Of a stretch of 64,000 bases of DNA, positions 8,530 through 16,973 are shown piece after piece; within the stretch, counting starts at the first letter, position 1; each line of letters opens with the position of its first letter. The stretch comes from Streptomyces sp. Alt3 (GTDB lineage Bacteria > Actinomycetota > Actinomycetes > Streptomycetales > Streptomycetaceae). The DNA is taken from positions 248,001-312,000 of the forward strand of contig NZ_CP120983.1 of assembly GCF_030719215.1 (NCBI RefSeq). Reading direction: 5' to 3'. The translations under genes and the position numbers were made by a program. Below the pieces are notes generated by a model. That model had not been told where the DNA came from and ran no database searches. It worked only from the letters and a program-made list of their open reading frames with translations.

Positions 8530-8805
8530 TCAGCGCCCGCGCCGGTAGCTGCTTCCGTCCCGGGGGCGCTCCAGCAGCCCGGCGACCACGAGATGACGGC
8601 GAAGGGCCGAGCAGTCGTCATGCACCGTGAGCAGCAAGTCGTTGACCTCGCGCTCCGTGTAGACGCGGTCGGGCTCGAAGAGTGTGTGCGCGAGATGCGC
8701 CAGCAACTGTTCGCGGCGGGCGGGCTTCCGGGGGATGGCCGTCAGGCGCCCGCCGGAGAAGAGTGCGGCCACCTGGCGTGAACCGCGGAGTTCGGAATCC
8801 GGCAT
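8530..8805 (-). CDS. DUF2087 domain protein
   Basis: A 91-residue protein whose residues about 25-88 match the DUF2087 pattern: RREQLLAHLAHTLFEPDRVYTEREVNDLLLTVHDDCSALRRHLV followed by GLLERPRDGSSYRR (shown in parts). This small winged-helix-like domain is often fused to or placed near ArsR-type regulators, so a DNA-binding role is possible but unproven. ATG 8805 is preferred over an upstream in-frame start because it begins close to the domain. It has no operon partner. Confidence 0.75.
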   Translation of the reverse strand: MPDSELRGSRQVAALFSGGRLTAIPRKPARREQLLAHLAHTLFEPDRVYTEREVNDLLLTVHDDCSALRRHLVVAGLLERPRDGSSYRRGR

Positions 8806-8936
8806 TCCCGAAGCCTCGCAGCGGGCGGACGCGCGGGCAACGCGTTTTCCCGCTGGGTGAGCACGTGTTGACGTTCGGGCTGACCGTCGTACGGTGTGAC
8901 CATTCAATTCACCCTCGCTACATGAGGCGGTCCCAC

Positions 8937-9911
8937 ATGGCCCTGTTCGATCTCCCTCTCGATGAACTGCACGCCTACCGCAGCCGGTCGGTGGAGCCCG
9001 AGGACTTCGACGCGTTCTGGTCCGGCACGCTCGACGAGGCCAGGACCCACGACCTGGACGCCCGCTTCGAACTCTGCGCCGACCTCGGCCTCACCACCGT
9101 CGACGTGTACGACGTGACGTTCGCCGGTTTCGGCGGCCACCCCGTCAAGGGCTGGTTCGTCATACCGGCGGGGACCACCGAACCCCTCCCGGTGCTGGTG
9201 GAGTTCATCGGATACGGCGGCGGACGCAGCCTGCCCCACGCCCACCTGCTCTGGGCCTCGGCCGGCATGGCCCACTTCGTGATGGACACCCGGGGCCAGG
9301 GCAGCGGCTGGGCCCCGGGCGACACCGCCGACCCCGTGGGGTCCGGCCCCTCGCTGGCGGGATTCATGACCCAGGGCATCGAGGATCCGGCCACGTACTA
9401 CTTCCGCAGAGTGATCACGGACGCGGTACGCGCGGTGGAGGCGGCACGCTCCCACCCCCTGGCCGACGCGTCCCGCACCGCCGCGATCGGCGCGAGCCAG
9501 GGCGGCGGCCTCGCCCTCGCGGTCGGCGGGCTGGTGCCCGACCTGGCGGCCCTCGCGCCGGACGTACCGTTCCTCTGCGATTTCCCCCGTGCCACCCGGG
9601 TCACCGACCGCAAGCCGTACCGCGAGATCGGCGACTACCTCAAGACGCACCGGGGCCGCGCCGAGCAGACGCTCAGGACGCTCTCCTACTTCGACGGGGT
9701 CCACTTCGCGGCCAGGGGCAGCGCACCGGCGCTCTTCTCCGTGGCCCTGGAGGACCAGACCTGCCCGCCGTCCACGGTGTTCGCCGCGTACAACGCGTAC
9801 GCGCACGCCGACAAGGAGATCGAGGTGTACGAGTACAACGACCACGAGGGCGGTGGCCCCTTCCAGCACGCGACCCAGCTCAGGCGGCTGCCGCGGCTGC
9901 TCAAGGCCTGA
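8937..9911 (+). CDS. Acetylxylan esterase / cephalosporin-C deacetylase (CE7)
   Basis: A 324-residue carbohydrate esterase of family CE7 without a signal peptide, so it is cytoplasmic. The catalytic triad can be placed at Ser187 (GASQGG), Asp273 (ALEDQTCPPS) and His303 (NDHEGG). The family marker DTRGQG is at about 117-122. CE7 enzymes remove acetyl groups from short xylo-oligosaccharides and other small acetyl esters. The ATG at 8937 follows an upstream in-frame ATG over poorer context. The next two genes (a Gfo/Idh/MocA dehydrogenase and a PmoA-family protein) also look like sugar-derivative catabolism. Confidence 0.9.
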   Translation: MALFDLPLDELHAYRSRSVEPEDFDAFWSGTLDEARTHDLDARFELCADLGLTTVDVYDVTFAGFGGHPVKGWFVIPAGTTEPLPVLVEFIGYGGGRSLPHAHLLWASAGMAHFVMDTRGQGSGWAPGDTADPVGSGPSLAGFMTQGIEDPATYYFRRVITDAVRAVEAARSHPLADASRTAAIGASQGGGLALAVGGLVPDLAALAPDVPFLCDFPRATRVTDRKPYREIGDYLKTHRGRAEQTLRTLSYFDGVHFAARGSAPALFSVALEDQTCPPSTVFAAYNAYAHADKEIEVYEYNDHEGGGPFQHATQLRRLPRLLKA

Positions 9912-9972
9912 CGGACACCGCGGCCCGGACCCCTTGACCCACCTCGCGCGCGGAGCCTAGGTTTCCCGGAGA

Positions 9973-9984
9973 GAAAGCGCTTGC
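9973..9984. promoter_or_regulatory. LacI-family-like operator
   Basis: GAAAGCGCTTGC has a central AAGCGCTT palindrome (five of six pairs match overall). This is the usual shape of operators for LacI/GalR-type sugar regulators and lies 35 bases before the dehydrogenase start. No LacI gene is in the window. Confidence 0.5.
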
Positions 9985-10018
9985 TGTCCGGTGGGCGCCC
10001 TCATCTCCACCTGAAGGG

Positions 10019-11182
10019 GTGTTTGTCACGACCAGCAATCCTTCGCGCCGGGAGCCGGTGCGGGTCGCGATCGTCGGCACGGGTGCGATCGCGCGTGGCA
10101 GCCATCTGCCCGCGCTGACCACGCTCGCCGCCGGACAGCCGCTGGAGATCGTCGCCGCGGTCGACGTCGACGCGGCCTCGGTCGAGGCGTTCTGCGCGGA
10201 CGCGGGCATCGCCCACCCGTACACCGACCTCGACCGGATGCTCGCCGAGCAGCGCCCGGACCTGGTCACTCTCGCCACCCCGCCCCGGTTCCACCGCGAT
10301 CAGACCGTCGCCGCGCTGCGCGCCGGGGCGTGGGTGTGGTGCGAGAAGCCGCCCTGCCCCTCCCTGGAGGACTTCGACGCCATCGAGGCGGCGGAGGGCG
10401 CCTCGGGCGAGGGGCCGTACGCGTCGATCGTGTTCCAGCACCGCTTCGGCTCGGGCGCGCGGCACGTCCGGGAGCTTCTCGCCGGGCAGGCCATGGGCCG
10501 GCCACTGGTGGCCCACTGCCAGACCACCTGGTACCGGGACGAGGCGTACTACGCCGTTCCCTGGCGCGGAACCTGGAGCAGCGAGGGTGGCGGCCCCTCG
10601 ATGGGGCACGGCATCCATCAGATGGACCTGCTGCTCGATCTGCTCGGTCCGTGGGCGGAGATCCGGGCGATGGCCGGGCGGCTGGTGCACGACGTGGAGA
10701 CGGAGGACGTGTCCACGGCGCTCGTCCGCTTCGGGAACGGGGCGATGGCCACCGTGGTGAACAGCGTGCTCAGCCCGGACGAGGTCAGCCGGATCCGGAT
10801 CGACTGTGAACGCGCGACGGTCGAGCTCACTCATCTGTACGGACATCGCAACGCGGACTGGCGCATCACCCCCGCCCCTGGTGTGACGTCCGAAGAGGCG
10901 GACGTCTGGAGGGACTTCGGAGCCGACGTCCCCAGCTCTCACGAGGCGCAGCTGGCGGGCCTGCTGGAGGACCTGAGGTCCGGACGCAGACCGCGGAGCA
11001 GCGGCGCGGACGGCCGCAAGAGCCTCGAACTGGTCGCGGCGCTCTACAAGGCAGCCTTCACCGGGGCGACGGTTCGGGCGGGTGAGATCGGGCCCGGCGA
11101 TCCCTTCTACGGAGCGTTGCACGGTGACGCCCCCGGCTGGGCGCCGGAGAGCGTGGACAGGCCCGCGGAGGTGGTGGCATGA
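10019..11182 (+). CDS. Gfo/Idh/MocA family oxidoreductase
   Basis: A 387-residue NAD(P)-dependent dehydrogenase of the glucose-fructose oxidoreductase/inositol dehydrogenase family. The N-terminal Rossmann motif VAIVGTGAIARGSHLPAL is at about residues 15-32. The catalytic-region EKPPCPS (about 114) carries the conserved EKP, and GHGIHQMDLLLDLLG at about 198-212 holds the active-site His and Asp. It should oxidise a sugar or cyclitol derivative. The GTG at 10019 is the only start upstream of the Rossmann fold with a GA-rich site, though its spacing is short. The stop overlaps the next gene (ATGA). Confidence 0.88.
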   Translation: MFVTTSNPSRREPVRVAIVGTGAIARGSHLPALTTLAAGQPLEIVAAVDVDAASVEAFCADAGIAHPYTDLDRMLAEQRPDLVTLATPPRFHRDQTVAALRAGAWVWCEKPPCPSLEDFDAIEAAEGASGEGPYASIVFQHRFGSGARHVRELLAGQAMGRPLVAHCQTTWYRDEAYYAVPWRGTWSSEGGGPSMGHGIHQMDLLLDLLGPWAEIRAMAGRLVHDVETEDVSTALVRFGNGAMATVVNSVLSPDEVSRIRIDCERATVELTHLYGHRNADWRITPAPGVTSEEADVWRDFGADVPSSHEAQLAGLLEDLRSGRRPRSSGADGRKSLELVAALYKAAFTGATVRAGEIGPGDPFYGALHGDAPGWAPESVDRPAEVVA

Positions 11183-12108
11183 CGAAGGCCGCGGGACTCG
11201 ACCACCGGCACGGTCACCACCTCTCCGTCACGGCGGCGGGGAGCGGGGTGGAGCTGCTGCGCTACGTCTACCGGGCCGAGGACGCGTGGGAGGCTCCGAA
11301 GCCGTACATCCACCCCCTGCGCACTCTGTCCGGCCAGGTGGTGACCGGCTACCGGCCCAACGACCACCGTTGGCACAAGGGGCTGCAGATGACCGCCTCG
11401 CACCTCTCGGGCGCGAATCTGTGGGGCGGGAACAGCTACGTGGACGGCGAGGGGTATCTCGCCCTGCCGGAGCGCGTCGGGTCCATGGCGCATGCCGGCT
11501 TCGACGAGGTGTCCGTGCACGACGGCGGGGTCCGGTTCGCGGAGCGGCTGACCTGGCATCCGCACGGCGGCGGGCTGTGGGCCGAGGAGACGCGCCGCAT
11601 CGAGGTGCACGACATCGACGAGGTGACCGGCAGCTGGGCGCTGACCTGGTCGTCCGCGGTCACCAACCGGCGCGACGAGCCGCTGCGGTTCGGCAGCCCG
11701 ACCACACACGGCCGTCCGAACGCGGGGTACACCGGGCTGTTCTGGCGCGGGCCGCGCGCCTTCCGGGACGGGCGGATCATCTCGCCGGACGCCGAGGGGC
11801 CCGACCTCATGGGGCAGCAGGCTCCCTGGCTCGCGTACAGCGGCGAGCACGACGAGGCCGACGGGCACGCGACGCTCGTCTTCGTCCACTCCCCCGAGAA
11901 CGACCACACCGGCGCGGGCGGCGCCCACCCGGCCCACTGGTTCGTGCGCAACACACCGTTCGCCGCTGTCGCCCCGTCGTTCGCCTTCCATGAGGAGCTG
12001 GTGCTGGATCCGGGTGCGACCCTGACCCGCAGGTACCGGGTCCTGGTCGCCGACGGGGCCTGGGACCGGGCCCGGATCGCGTCCGCGGTCGGCCGGCTCA
12101 GCTGGTAG
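11179..12108 (+). CDS. PmoA-family (DUF6807) protein
   Basis: A 309-residue protein of the 'PmoA family' annotated on many actinobacterial genomes. Despite the name it is not a methane monooxygenase: no membrane segments are present, and residues such as NDHRWHKGLQMTASHL and FGSPTTHGRPNAGYTGLFWRG are the conserved blocks of this soluble beta-rich family. The family recurs beside Gfo/Idh/MocA dehydrogenases in sugar catabolism operons, as here, where its ATG overlaps the dehydrogenase stop by four bases. A role as epimerase, lyase or sugar-binding partner is possible; the activity is not known to me. Confidence 0.8.
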   Translation: MTKAAGLDHRHGHHLSVTAAGSGVELLRYVYRAEDAWEAPKPYIHPLRTLSGQVVTGYRPNDHRWHKGLQMTASHLSGANLWGGNSYVDGEGYLALPERVGSMAHAGFDEVSVHDGGVRFAERLTWHPHGGGLWAEETRRIEVHDIDEVTGSWALTWSSAVTNRRDEPLRFGSPTTHGRPNAGYTGLFWRGPRAFRDGRIISPDAEGPDLMGQQAPWLAYSGEHDEADGHATLVFVHSPENDHTGAGGAHPAHWFVRNTPFAAVAPSFAFHEELVLDPGATLTRRYRVLVADGAWDRARIASAVGRLSW

Positions 12109-12193
12109 CGGGGCGCGTCGCCCCGCACGGGGCACGGGGCACGGACGGTGCGCCCGGGGTCGTGCGGAGCCGCCCGCCCCGCTCCCGCCTGTT

Positions 12194-12226
12194 CCGTGAC
12201 GGGGCGGGCGGGCGGCCCCGTCACGG
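12194..12226. terminator. Hairpin terminator between convergent genes
   Basis: A perfect 12-bp inverted repeat (12194-12205 with 12215-12226) and a G-rich 9-nt loop, between the PmoA-family stop and the deazaflavin-type reductase stop. Confidence 0.75.
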
Positions 12227-12234
12227 CTGACGCC

Positions 12235-12678
12235 TCAGCTCTGCACGGCCGGGGAGAGGACGAACACCGGGATCTCCCGGTCGGTCTTGGTCTGGTATTC
12301 GGCGTAGTCGGGGAACGCCTCGACCGCGCGGTCCCACCACAGGGCCTTCTCCTCGCCCGTGATCTCGCGGGCGGTCATGTCCTGCCGCACGGTCCCGTCC
12401 CGCAGCTCCACCTCGGGGTCGGCCAGCACGTTGTAGTACCAGACTGGGTGCTTGGGGGCGCCGCCGAGGGAGGCCACCACGGCGTACTGCCCGTCGTGCT
12501 CGACCCGCATCAGCGGCGTCTTGCGGAGCTTCCCGCTCCTGGCGCCGCGCGTCGTCAGGAGGATGACGGGCATGCCGCGCATCGTGGTCCCCTCCGTCCC
12601 GCCGGAACTCTCGATGAGTTCGACCTGCTCACGGACCCACGTCGTCGGGCTCGGCTCGTACTCGCCTTCCATCGGCAT
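12235..12678 (-). CDS. Deazaflavin (F420)-dependent nitroreductase family protein
   Basis: A 147-residue protein of the DDN/FDOR-A family, split-beta-barrel F420-binding enzymes of actinobacteria. The conserved [31 protein letters not shown] block (about residues 40-70, shown in parts) forms the cofactor phosphate site, and [19 protein letters not shown] (about 72-90) is the family signature. Members reduce quinones, nitroaromatics or other electrophiles with F420H2. ATG 12678 has GAGAGGAG upstream. It is monocistronic. Confidence 0.88.
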   Translation of the reverse strand: MPMEGEYEPSPTTWVREQVELIESSGGTEGTTMRGMPVILLTTRGARSGKLRKTPLMRVEHDGQYAVVASLGGAPKHPVWYYNVLADPEVELRDGTVRQDMTAREITGEEKALWWDRAVEAFPDYAEYQTKTDREIPVFVLSPAVQS

Positions 12679-13010
12679 GGCACATGCTCCTCTCGTCGGA
12701 AAGCTGCGGTCGCGTGCCCATCATGGCTCCGGCGCGGACCGGGATCATGCAAGGACACCGGCTCACAGCCTGCCCGCCGACCGCCATCTCATTCTCTGGA
12801 CCGGCGTGAGACGACTGGGGAGCGATCCACGCACAGAAGCTCACAGATTCCGAACCCCTTAAGGCCTGTACGTCCATTTATTACCGAAATATCACCCCAC
12901 CCTGCGCCTGGGGTTCCCGAGCACAGGCCGTACCGTGGGGGCAGCGGAGTAAGCCATGCCTTACCCCGCTGCACTCTGCCCGCGCTCGTCCGCCCTAAGG
13001 AACACACTCC
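12679..13010. other. Intergenic region with an imperfect inverted repeat before fprA
   Basis: A 332-base gap between divergent genes. It holds an AT-richer patch (about 12870-12895), suitable for promoters, and the near-palindrome GCGGAGTAAG (12944-12953) / CTTACCCCGC (12960-12969) with one mismatched pair, 42-67 bases before fprA. That repeat may be an operator or a leader hairpin. No gene is seen. Confidence 0.35.
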
Positions 13011-14372
13011 ATGACACGCCCCGTCCGCGTCGCCATCGTCGGAGCCGGTCCCGCCGGAATCTACGCAGCGGACGCGCTTCTCAAGTCCGAGGCCGCCCAG
13101 GAGCCGGGCGTATCGATCGACCTGTTCGAGCGCATGCCCGCCCCGTTCGGCCTGATCCGCTACGGCGTGGCCCCTGACCACCCGCGGATCAAGGGAATCG
13201 TCAAGGCGCTGCACCAGGTGCTGGACAAGCCCCAGCTGCGGCTGTTCGGCAACGTCGACTACCCCAACGACATCGGCCTGGACGACCTGCGGTCCTTCTA
13301 CGACGCCGTGATCTTCTCGACCGGTGCCGACGCCGACCGCGCCCTCGACATACCGGGCATCGAGCTCGAGGGCTCGTACGGCGCCGCCGACTTCGTCGCC
13401 TGGTACGACGGGCACCCCGAGGTTCCGCGCACCTGGCCGCTGGAGGCCGAGAAGGTCGCCGTGCTGGGTGTCGGCAACGTGGCCCTGGACGTCGCACGCA
13501 TCCTCGCCAAGACCGCGGACGAGCTGCTCCCGACCGAGATTCCCGCGAACGTGTATGACGGCCTCAAGGCGAACAAGGCGCTGGAGGTGCACGTCTTCGG
13601 GCGGCGCGGACCGGCCCAGGCGAAGTTCAGCCCGATGGAACTGCGCGAGCTGGACCACTCGCCGAACATCGAGGTCATCGTCAACCCCGAGGACATCGAC
13701 TACGACGAGGGCTCGATCGCCACCCGGCGGGAGAACAAGCAGGCCAACATGGTCGCCTCCACGCTGGAGAACTGGGCGATCCGTGACGTCGGCGACCGCC
13801 GCCACAAGCTCTTCCTGCACTTCTTCGAGTCCCCCGTGGAGGTCGTCGGCGAGGACGGCCGCGTCGTCGCCCTGCGCACCGAGCGCACGGAGCTGGACGG
13901 GACGGGCAACGTCAAGGGCACGGGCCGCCACACCGACTGGGACGTGCAGAGCGTCTACCGCGCGGTCGGCTACTACTCGGAGGAGCTCCCCAAGCTCCCC
14001 TTCGACGTGGTCTCCGGCACCGTCCCGCACGCGGCGGGACGCGTACTGACCGGTGACGAGCCGATGCCCTCGGTGTACGTCACCGGGTGGATCAAGCGCG
14101 GGCCGATCGGCCTGATCGGGCACACCAAGGGCGACGCCAACGAAACCGTGGCCTGCGTGCTGGAGGACCACGCCGCCGGCCGGCTGCCCGCCCCCGCGCA
14201 GCCCGGCACCGACGCGGTCGTCGACTTCCTGGAGCAGCGTGGTGTCCGGTACACCACCAAGGAGGGCTGGCACCGCCTGGACGCCCACGAGCAGGCACTC
14301 GGCGCGGAGCAGGGTCGCGAGCGCATCAAGGTGGTCGAGCGCACGGCCATGCTGGACGCGTCCGGAGCCTGA
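13011..14372 (+). CDS. fprA: Ferredoxin/adrenodoxin-type NADP+ reductase
   Basis: A 453-residue FAD enzyme of the adrenodoxin reductase/FprA type. The FAD-binding GAGPAGIYAADALL is at about residues 10-23, followed by the family marker PAPFGLIRYGVAPDHPRIK (about 45-63). The NADP-binding GVGNVALDVARIL is near 155-167, and GWIKRGPIGLIGHTKGDA near 360-377 is the C-terminal FAD motif. It passes electrons between NADPH and ferredoxin, typically for cytochromes P450. The length matches mycobacterial FprA. It has its own promoter region and a terminator after it. Confidence 0.93.
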   Translation: MTRPVRVAIVGAGPAGIYAADALLKSEAAQEPGVSIDLFERMPAPFGLIRYGVAPDHPRIKGIVKALHQVLDKPQLRLFGNVDYPNDIGLDDLRSFYDAVIFSTGADADRALDIPGIELEGSYGAADFVAWYDGHPEVPRTWPLEAEKVAVLGVGNVALDVARILAKTADELLPTEIPANVYDGLKANKALEVHVFGRRGPAQAKFSPMELRELDHSPNIEVIVNPEDIDYDEGSIATRRENKQANMVASTLENWAIRDVGDRRHKLFLHFFESPVEVVGEDGRVVALRTERTELDGTGNVKGTGRHTDWDVQSVYRAVGYYSEELPKLPFDVVSGTVPHAAGRVLTGDEPMPSVYVTGWIKRGPIGLIGHTKGDANETVACVLEDHAAGRLPAPAQPGTDAVVDFLEQRGVRYTTKEGWHRLDAHEQALGAEQGRERIKVVERTAMLDASGA

Positions 14373-14386
14373 CGACCACTGACACC

Positions 14387-14429
14387 CGCGCCCCCGGAGC
14401 CCTCCGTCGAGGACGGCCCCGGGGGCGCG
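14387..14429. terminator. Hairpin terminator after fprA
   Basis: CGCGCCCCCGG (14387-14397) pairs with CCGGGGGCGCG (14419-14429), and further partial pairing extends inward. It is 14 bases past the fprA stop. Confidence 0.65.
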
Positions 14430-14556
14430 GTGCTGCCCGGGCGGTGAGCGGATCCTGAGGCGTTCCGCGGACCGAAGGTCAGCCGGAGCGCGCCACCGCG
14501 CCAGGAAGCGGCACCCCCTTGACCAAACCCTTGCCGGACCAGGTATCTTGCATCGC

Positions 14557-14931
14557 ATGGAACCTGGTGATTCGACCAAGCAGGCCCGGGCAGCCGCCCA
14601 GCTGCGCAAGGGTGTCCTGGAGTACTGCGTGCTCGCCCTGATGCGGGACCGCCCCCGCTACGGCGTGGAACTCCTCCAGGCCCTGGAGGGCTCCGGCGCC
14701 CTGGCCACGAGCCAGGGCACGGTCTACCCGCTGCTCTCCCGGCTCCGGCGGGACGACCTGGTCACCACCACCTGGCAGGAGTCCGCCGCCGGACCACCCC
14801 GCCGCTACTACGCGCTCACCGACAGCGGCCGAGCCGCGCTCGACGAGTTCACCCGTGTCTGGCCCGGCTTCCGCAACGCCGTCGACGCCTTCCTGTCCAC
14901 CCCGCCCTCGTCCACCGGAGAACACGCATGA
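14557..14931 (+). CDS. PadR-family transcriptional regulator
   Basis: A 124-residue winged-helix regulator. LRKGVLEYCVLALMRDRPRYGVELLQAL is the PadR N-terminal block, SQGTVYPLLSRLRRDDLVTTTW the recognition helix and wing, and PPRRYYALTDSGRAAL the third strand region. ATG 14557 is chosen over an upstream in-frame TTG because TTGACC (14519-14524) and TATCTT (14544-14549) put transcription start at the ATG, so the transcript is probably leaderless. It is translationally coupled (ATGA) to a HAAS-domain membrane protein, a common PadR pairing in which the membrane partner probably responds to envelope signals. Confidence 0.9.
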   Translation: MEPGDSTKQARAAAQLRKGVLEYCVLALMRDRPRYGVELLQALEGSGALATSQGTVYPLLSRLRRDDLVTTTWQESAAGPPRRYYALTDSGRAALDEFTRVWPGFRNAVDAFLSTPPSSTGEHA

Positions 14932-15524
14932 AGACCCCTGCCGACCCCGTACGCGACTACCTCTCCGCTGTCGAACGTGAGGCCTCGGCGCTTCCGCCCG
15001 ACCGTCGCCAGGAGCTCGTCGCCGATCTCGCGGAGCACGTGGAGGTGACGCGTGCCGAGCGTCCGGGCGCCACGCTCGGCGAGATCCTGGCGGAACTGGG
15101 GGATCCCCGCACGATCGCGGCGACTGCGCTGGCCGAGGCCGGGAGCAGACCGGCCGGGGCCCCGGCCGAGGGCGGTGCCGGTGATCCTGTCCGGCGCGGC
15201 AAGGTGCACCCTTTGGTGCCGCTCCTGATGCTCACCCTTTCCCTGCCCTTCGTCATGGTGTTCTCCGAGTCCCCCGGCCCGCTGTTCGGCATGCTGTTCC
15301 GCATCGCCGGCGTGGTGTTCCTCTGCACCTCGGTGCACTGGACCGCCGTCCAGAAGACCACCGGCGTACTGCTCGGCGCCGTCGTGCCGACTGTCGTGAT
15401 AGCCAGCTGGAACCTGTCCAGCGGCGGCCCGACAGGTGACACCCCGGCCCTCCTGGCGAACCTGGGGATGCTGGCGCTGCTGATCGGCACAGCGGCATGG
15501 CTCTGGCGAGGCCGGCGGGTCTGA
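14928..15524 (+). CDS. HAAS-domain membrane protein, PadR partner
   Basis: A 198-residue protein. Residues about 1-65 (VRDYLSAVEREASALPPDRRQELVADLAEHVE and LGEILAELGDPRTIA, shown in parts) form the helical HAAS/DUF1700-like signalling domain; residues about 85-190 hold four likely membrane segments, ending in WLWRGRRV. The start ATG overlaps the PadR stop. HAAS domains are recurrently encoded with PadR regulators and are thought to sense through the membrane part. The signal here is unknown. Confidence 0.8.
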   Translation: MKTPADPVRDYLSAVEREASALPPDRRQELVADLAEHVEVTRAERPGATLGEILAELGDPRTIAATALAEAGSRPAGAPAEGGAGDPVRRGKVHPLVPLLMLTLSLPFVMVFSESPGPLFGMLFRIAGVVFLCTSVHWTAVQKTTGVLLGAVVPTVVIASWNLSSGGPTGDTPALLANLGMLALLIGTAAWLWRGRRV

Positions 15525-15628
15525 CGGACCGGTCCGGGGCTCATGCAGGCCCGGTTGATCCGGTGCACCCTCGGCGGTGCCCGCTCGTCGGGCCGCTCCC
15601 GGGGCGGGAGATGCGTCCAGGCCGTACG

Positions 15629-16678
15629 TCAGCGGCGGCCTGCCGCACCTCTGGTGACCTTGCGGGCCGCCCGCCCTGCCACACCGACACTCTTCTTCGC
15701 GGCGGGCTCCGCCGCCGCTTCGGCTTCGGCCACGGCCTTCCCGGCAGGAGCTTTCCTGGCCGCGGCCTTTCCGGTACGGGCCTTCCTGGTAGCGGCCTTC
15801 TCGGTGGCGGCCCTTTTGGCGGGGGCCTTCCTGGCAGCGGCGGCGTCTGCCGAGGCGGGAGCGCGCCTGGCCCGCGGTTTCCTCGTGGCGGCCGGGTCCG
15901 CCTTCTTCGCGGTGTCGGCGCCTCCGTTCCTGCTCCGCCTCGGTGCGTCGCGCTCCGCGGGACGGTGCCGGCGACGGGCGGGCCGGCGCTCGGATTCACG
16001 CTCGTCCTCCGCGCCGTCGGACTCCTCGTCGTCCGGGGCGCCTTCGACGACATCGCCGGTGATCTCACCGACCACGTCGCCTCCCTCGCCCACCGCCCGG
16101 GCGCCGCTTCCACCCACGTCCTCGACGGCGGCCCCCGCACTTTCGCCGATCCCCTTCACCGCCGTGCCCGCGTCGCCGGCGACCGACTCGACCGCCTCAC
16201 CGGCACCTCGCCCGACATCACTCACGGCCGCGCCCGTACCCTCCCCCAGTTGCTTCACGGCCTTGCCCGCGCCGGCCCCGACGTTCTCCGCCGCTTCGCC
16301 CACACCACGGGTCAGCTGCTCGAGAATCTGCGGGTTGCGGTCCACCGTGCTCAGCAGCCGGGTGACGATGGCGGCGATGTTGTGGAGCCGCACCCTGAGC
16401 TGTGCCTGTACGTCCACCCCCTCGATGTCCAGCTCGACCCGGCCGAGGCGCACGTCCGCACCGACGTTCAGCTTGAGGAGGTCCAGCACCTCCGCTTGCA
16501 GGGAGACATGTGCTTCGAGGTCGTCGACCTCCAGGTTCAGTTCGTCGACATGGAGGGCGGGGACGTCCAGGAAGACGTCCGACCGGCTCTCACCGGGCCC
16601 CCGGTCCGGCGGGGTCGGACCCTCGTGTCCGTGTTCCGGGTTCTGACGCCCGTGGTCGGCGCGGTCCGAACTGGGCAT
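15629..16678 (-). CDS. Modular Ala/Lys-rich protein: beta N-domain, LEA-like repeats, histone-H1-like tail
   Basis: A 349-residue protein not assigned to a named family. Three parts can be seen. Residues about 40-125 have alternating hydrophobic strands (VDELNLEVDDLEAHVSLQAE, LGRVELDIEGVDVQAQLRVRL). Residues about 126-215 carry Gly/Ala-rich amphipathic repeats of roughly 11 residues (GAGKAVKQLGEGTGAAVSD and similar), like LEA or apolipoprotein helices. Residues about 230-349 are Lys/Arg/Ala/Pro-rich with KAPAKRAA, KAATRKA and KAAARKAPAG repeats, like histone H1 and mycobacterial HU tails. There is no signal peptide. The likely behaviour is DNA or polyanion binding by the tail, with the N-part self-associating. 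ATG 16678 is the first good start. Confidence 0.7.
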   Translation of the reverse strand: MPSSDRADHGRQNPEHGHEGPTPPDRGPGESRSDVFLDVPALHVDELNLEVDDLEAHVSLQAEVLDLLKLNVGADVRLGRVELDIEGVDVQAQLRVRLHNIAAIVTRLLSTVDRNPQILEQLTRGVGEAAENVGAGAGKAVKQLGEGTGAAVSDVGRGAGEAVESVAGDAGTAVKGIGESAGAAVEDVGGSGARAVGEGGDVVGEITGDVVEGAPDDEESDGAEDERESERRPARRRHRPAERDAPRRSRNGGADTAKKADPAATRKPRARRAPASADAAAARKAPAKRAATEKAATRKARTGKAAARKAPAGKAVAEAEAAAEPAAKKSVGVAGRAARKVTRGAAGRR

Positions 16679-16973
16679 GGTGCGAGCACATCCTCGATCG
16701 ACCCCCGTCCGGCAGCTTCACGTACAAGTGTCGACCGGGTGAAACCATCGTGCAATCGCCCGGCCGGAAGGCGGAGTCGCACCCCTCGACCGCCTGCACC
16801 GACCTGGACGGCAGGGGCCGTCACACCGCGTCCGGCACCATCGGGCTTCCCCCCGGGGGTACTTGCCGCGCGGACACAGGGCTGCTGCCGTGACGCACCG
16901 GGCGAGCACGGCGCCCCTGGGCCGTGCACGCCGCAAGCGGAACGCGCACGGGGCGAGGCCGTAGACTCGGCGG

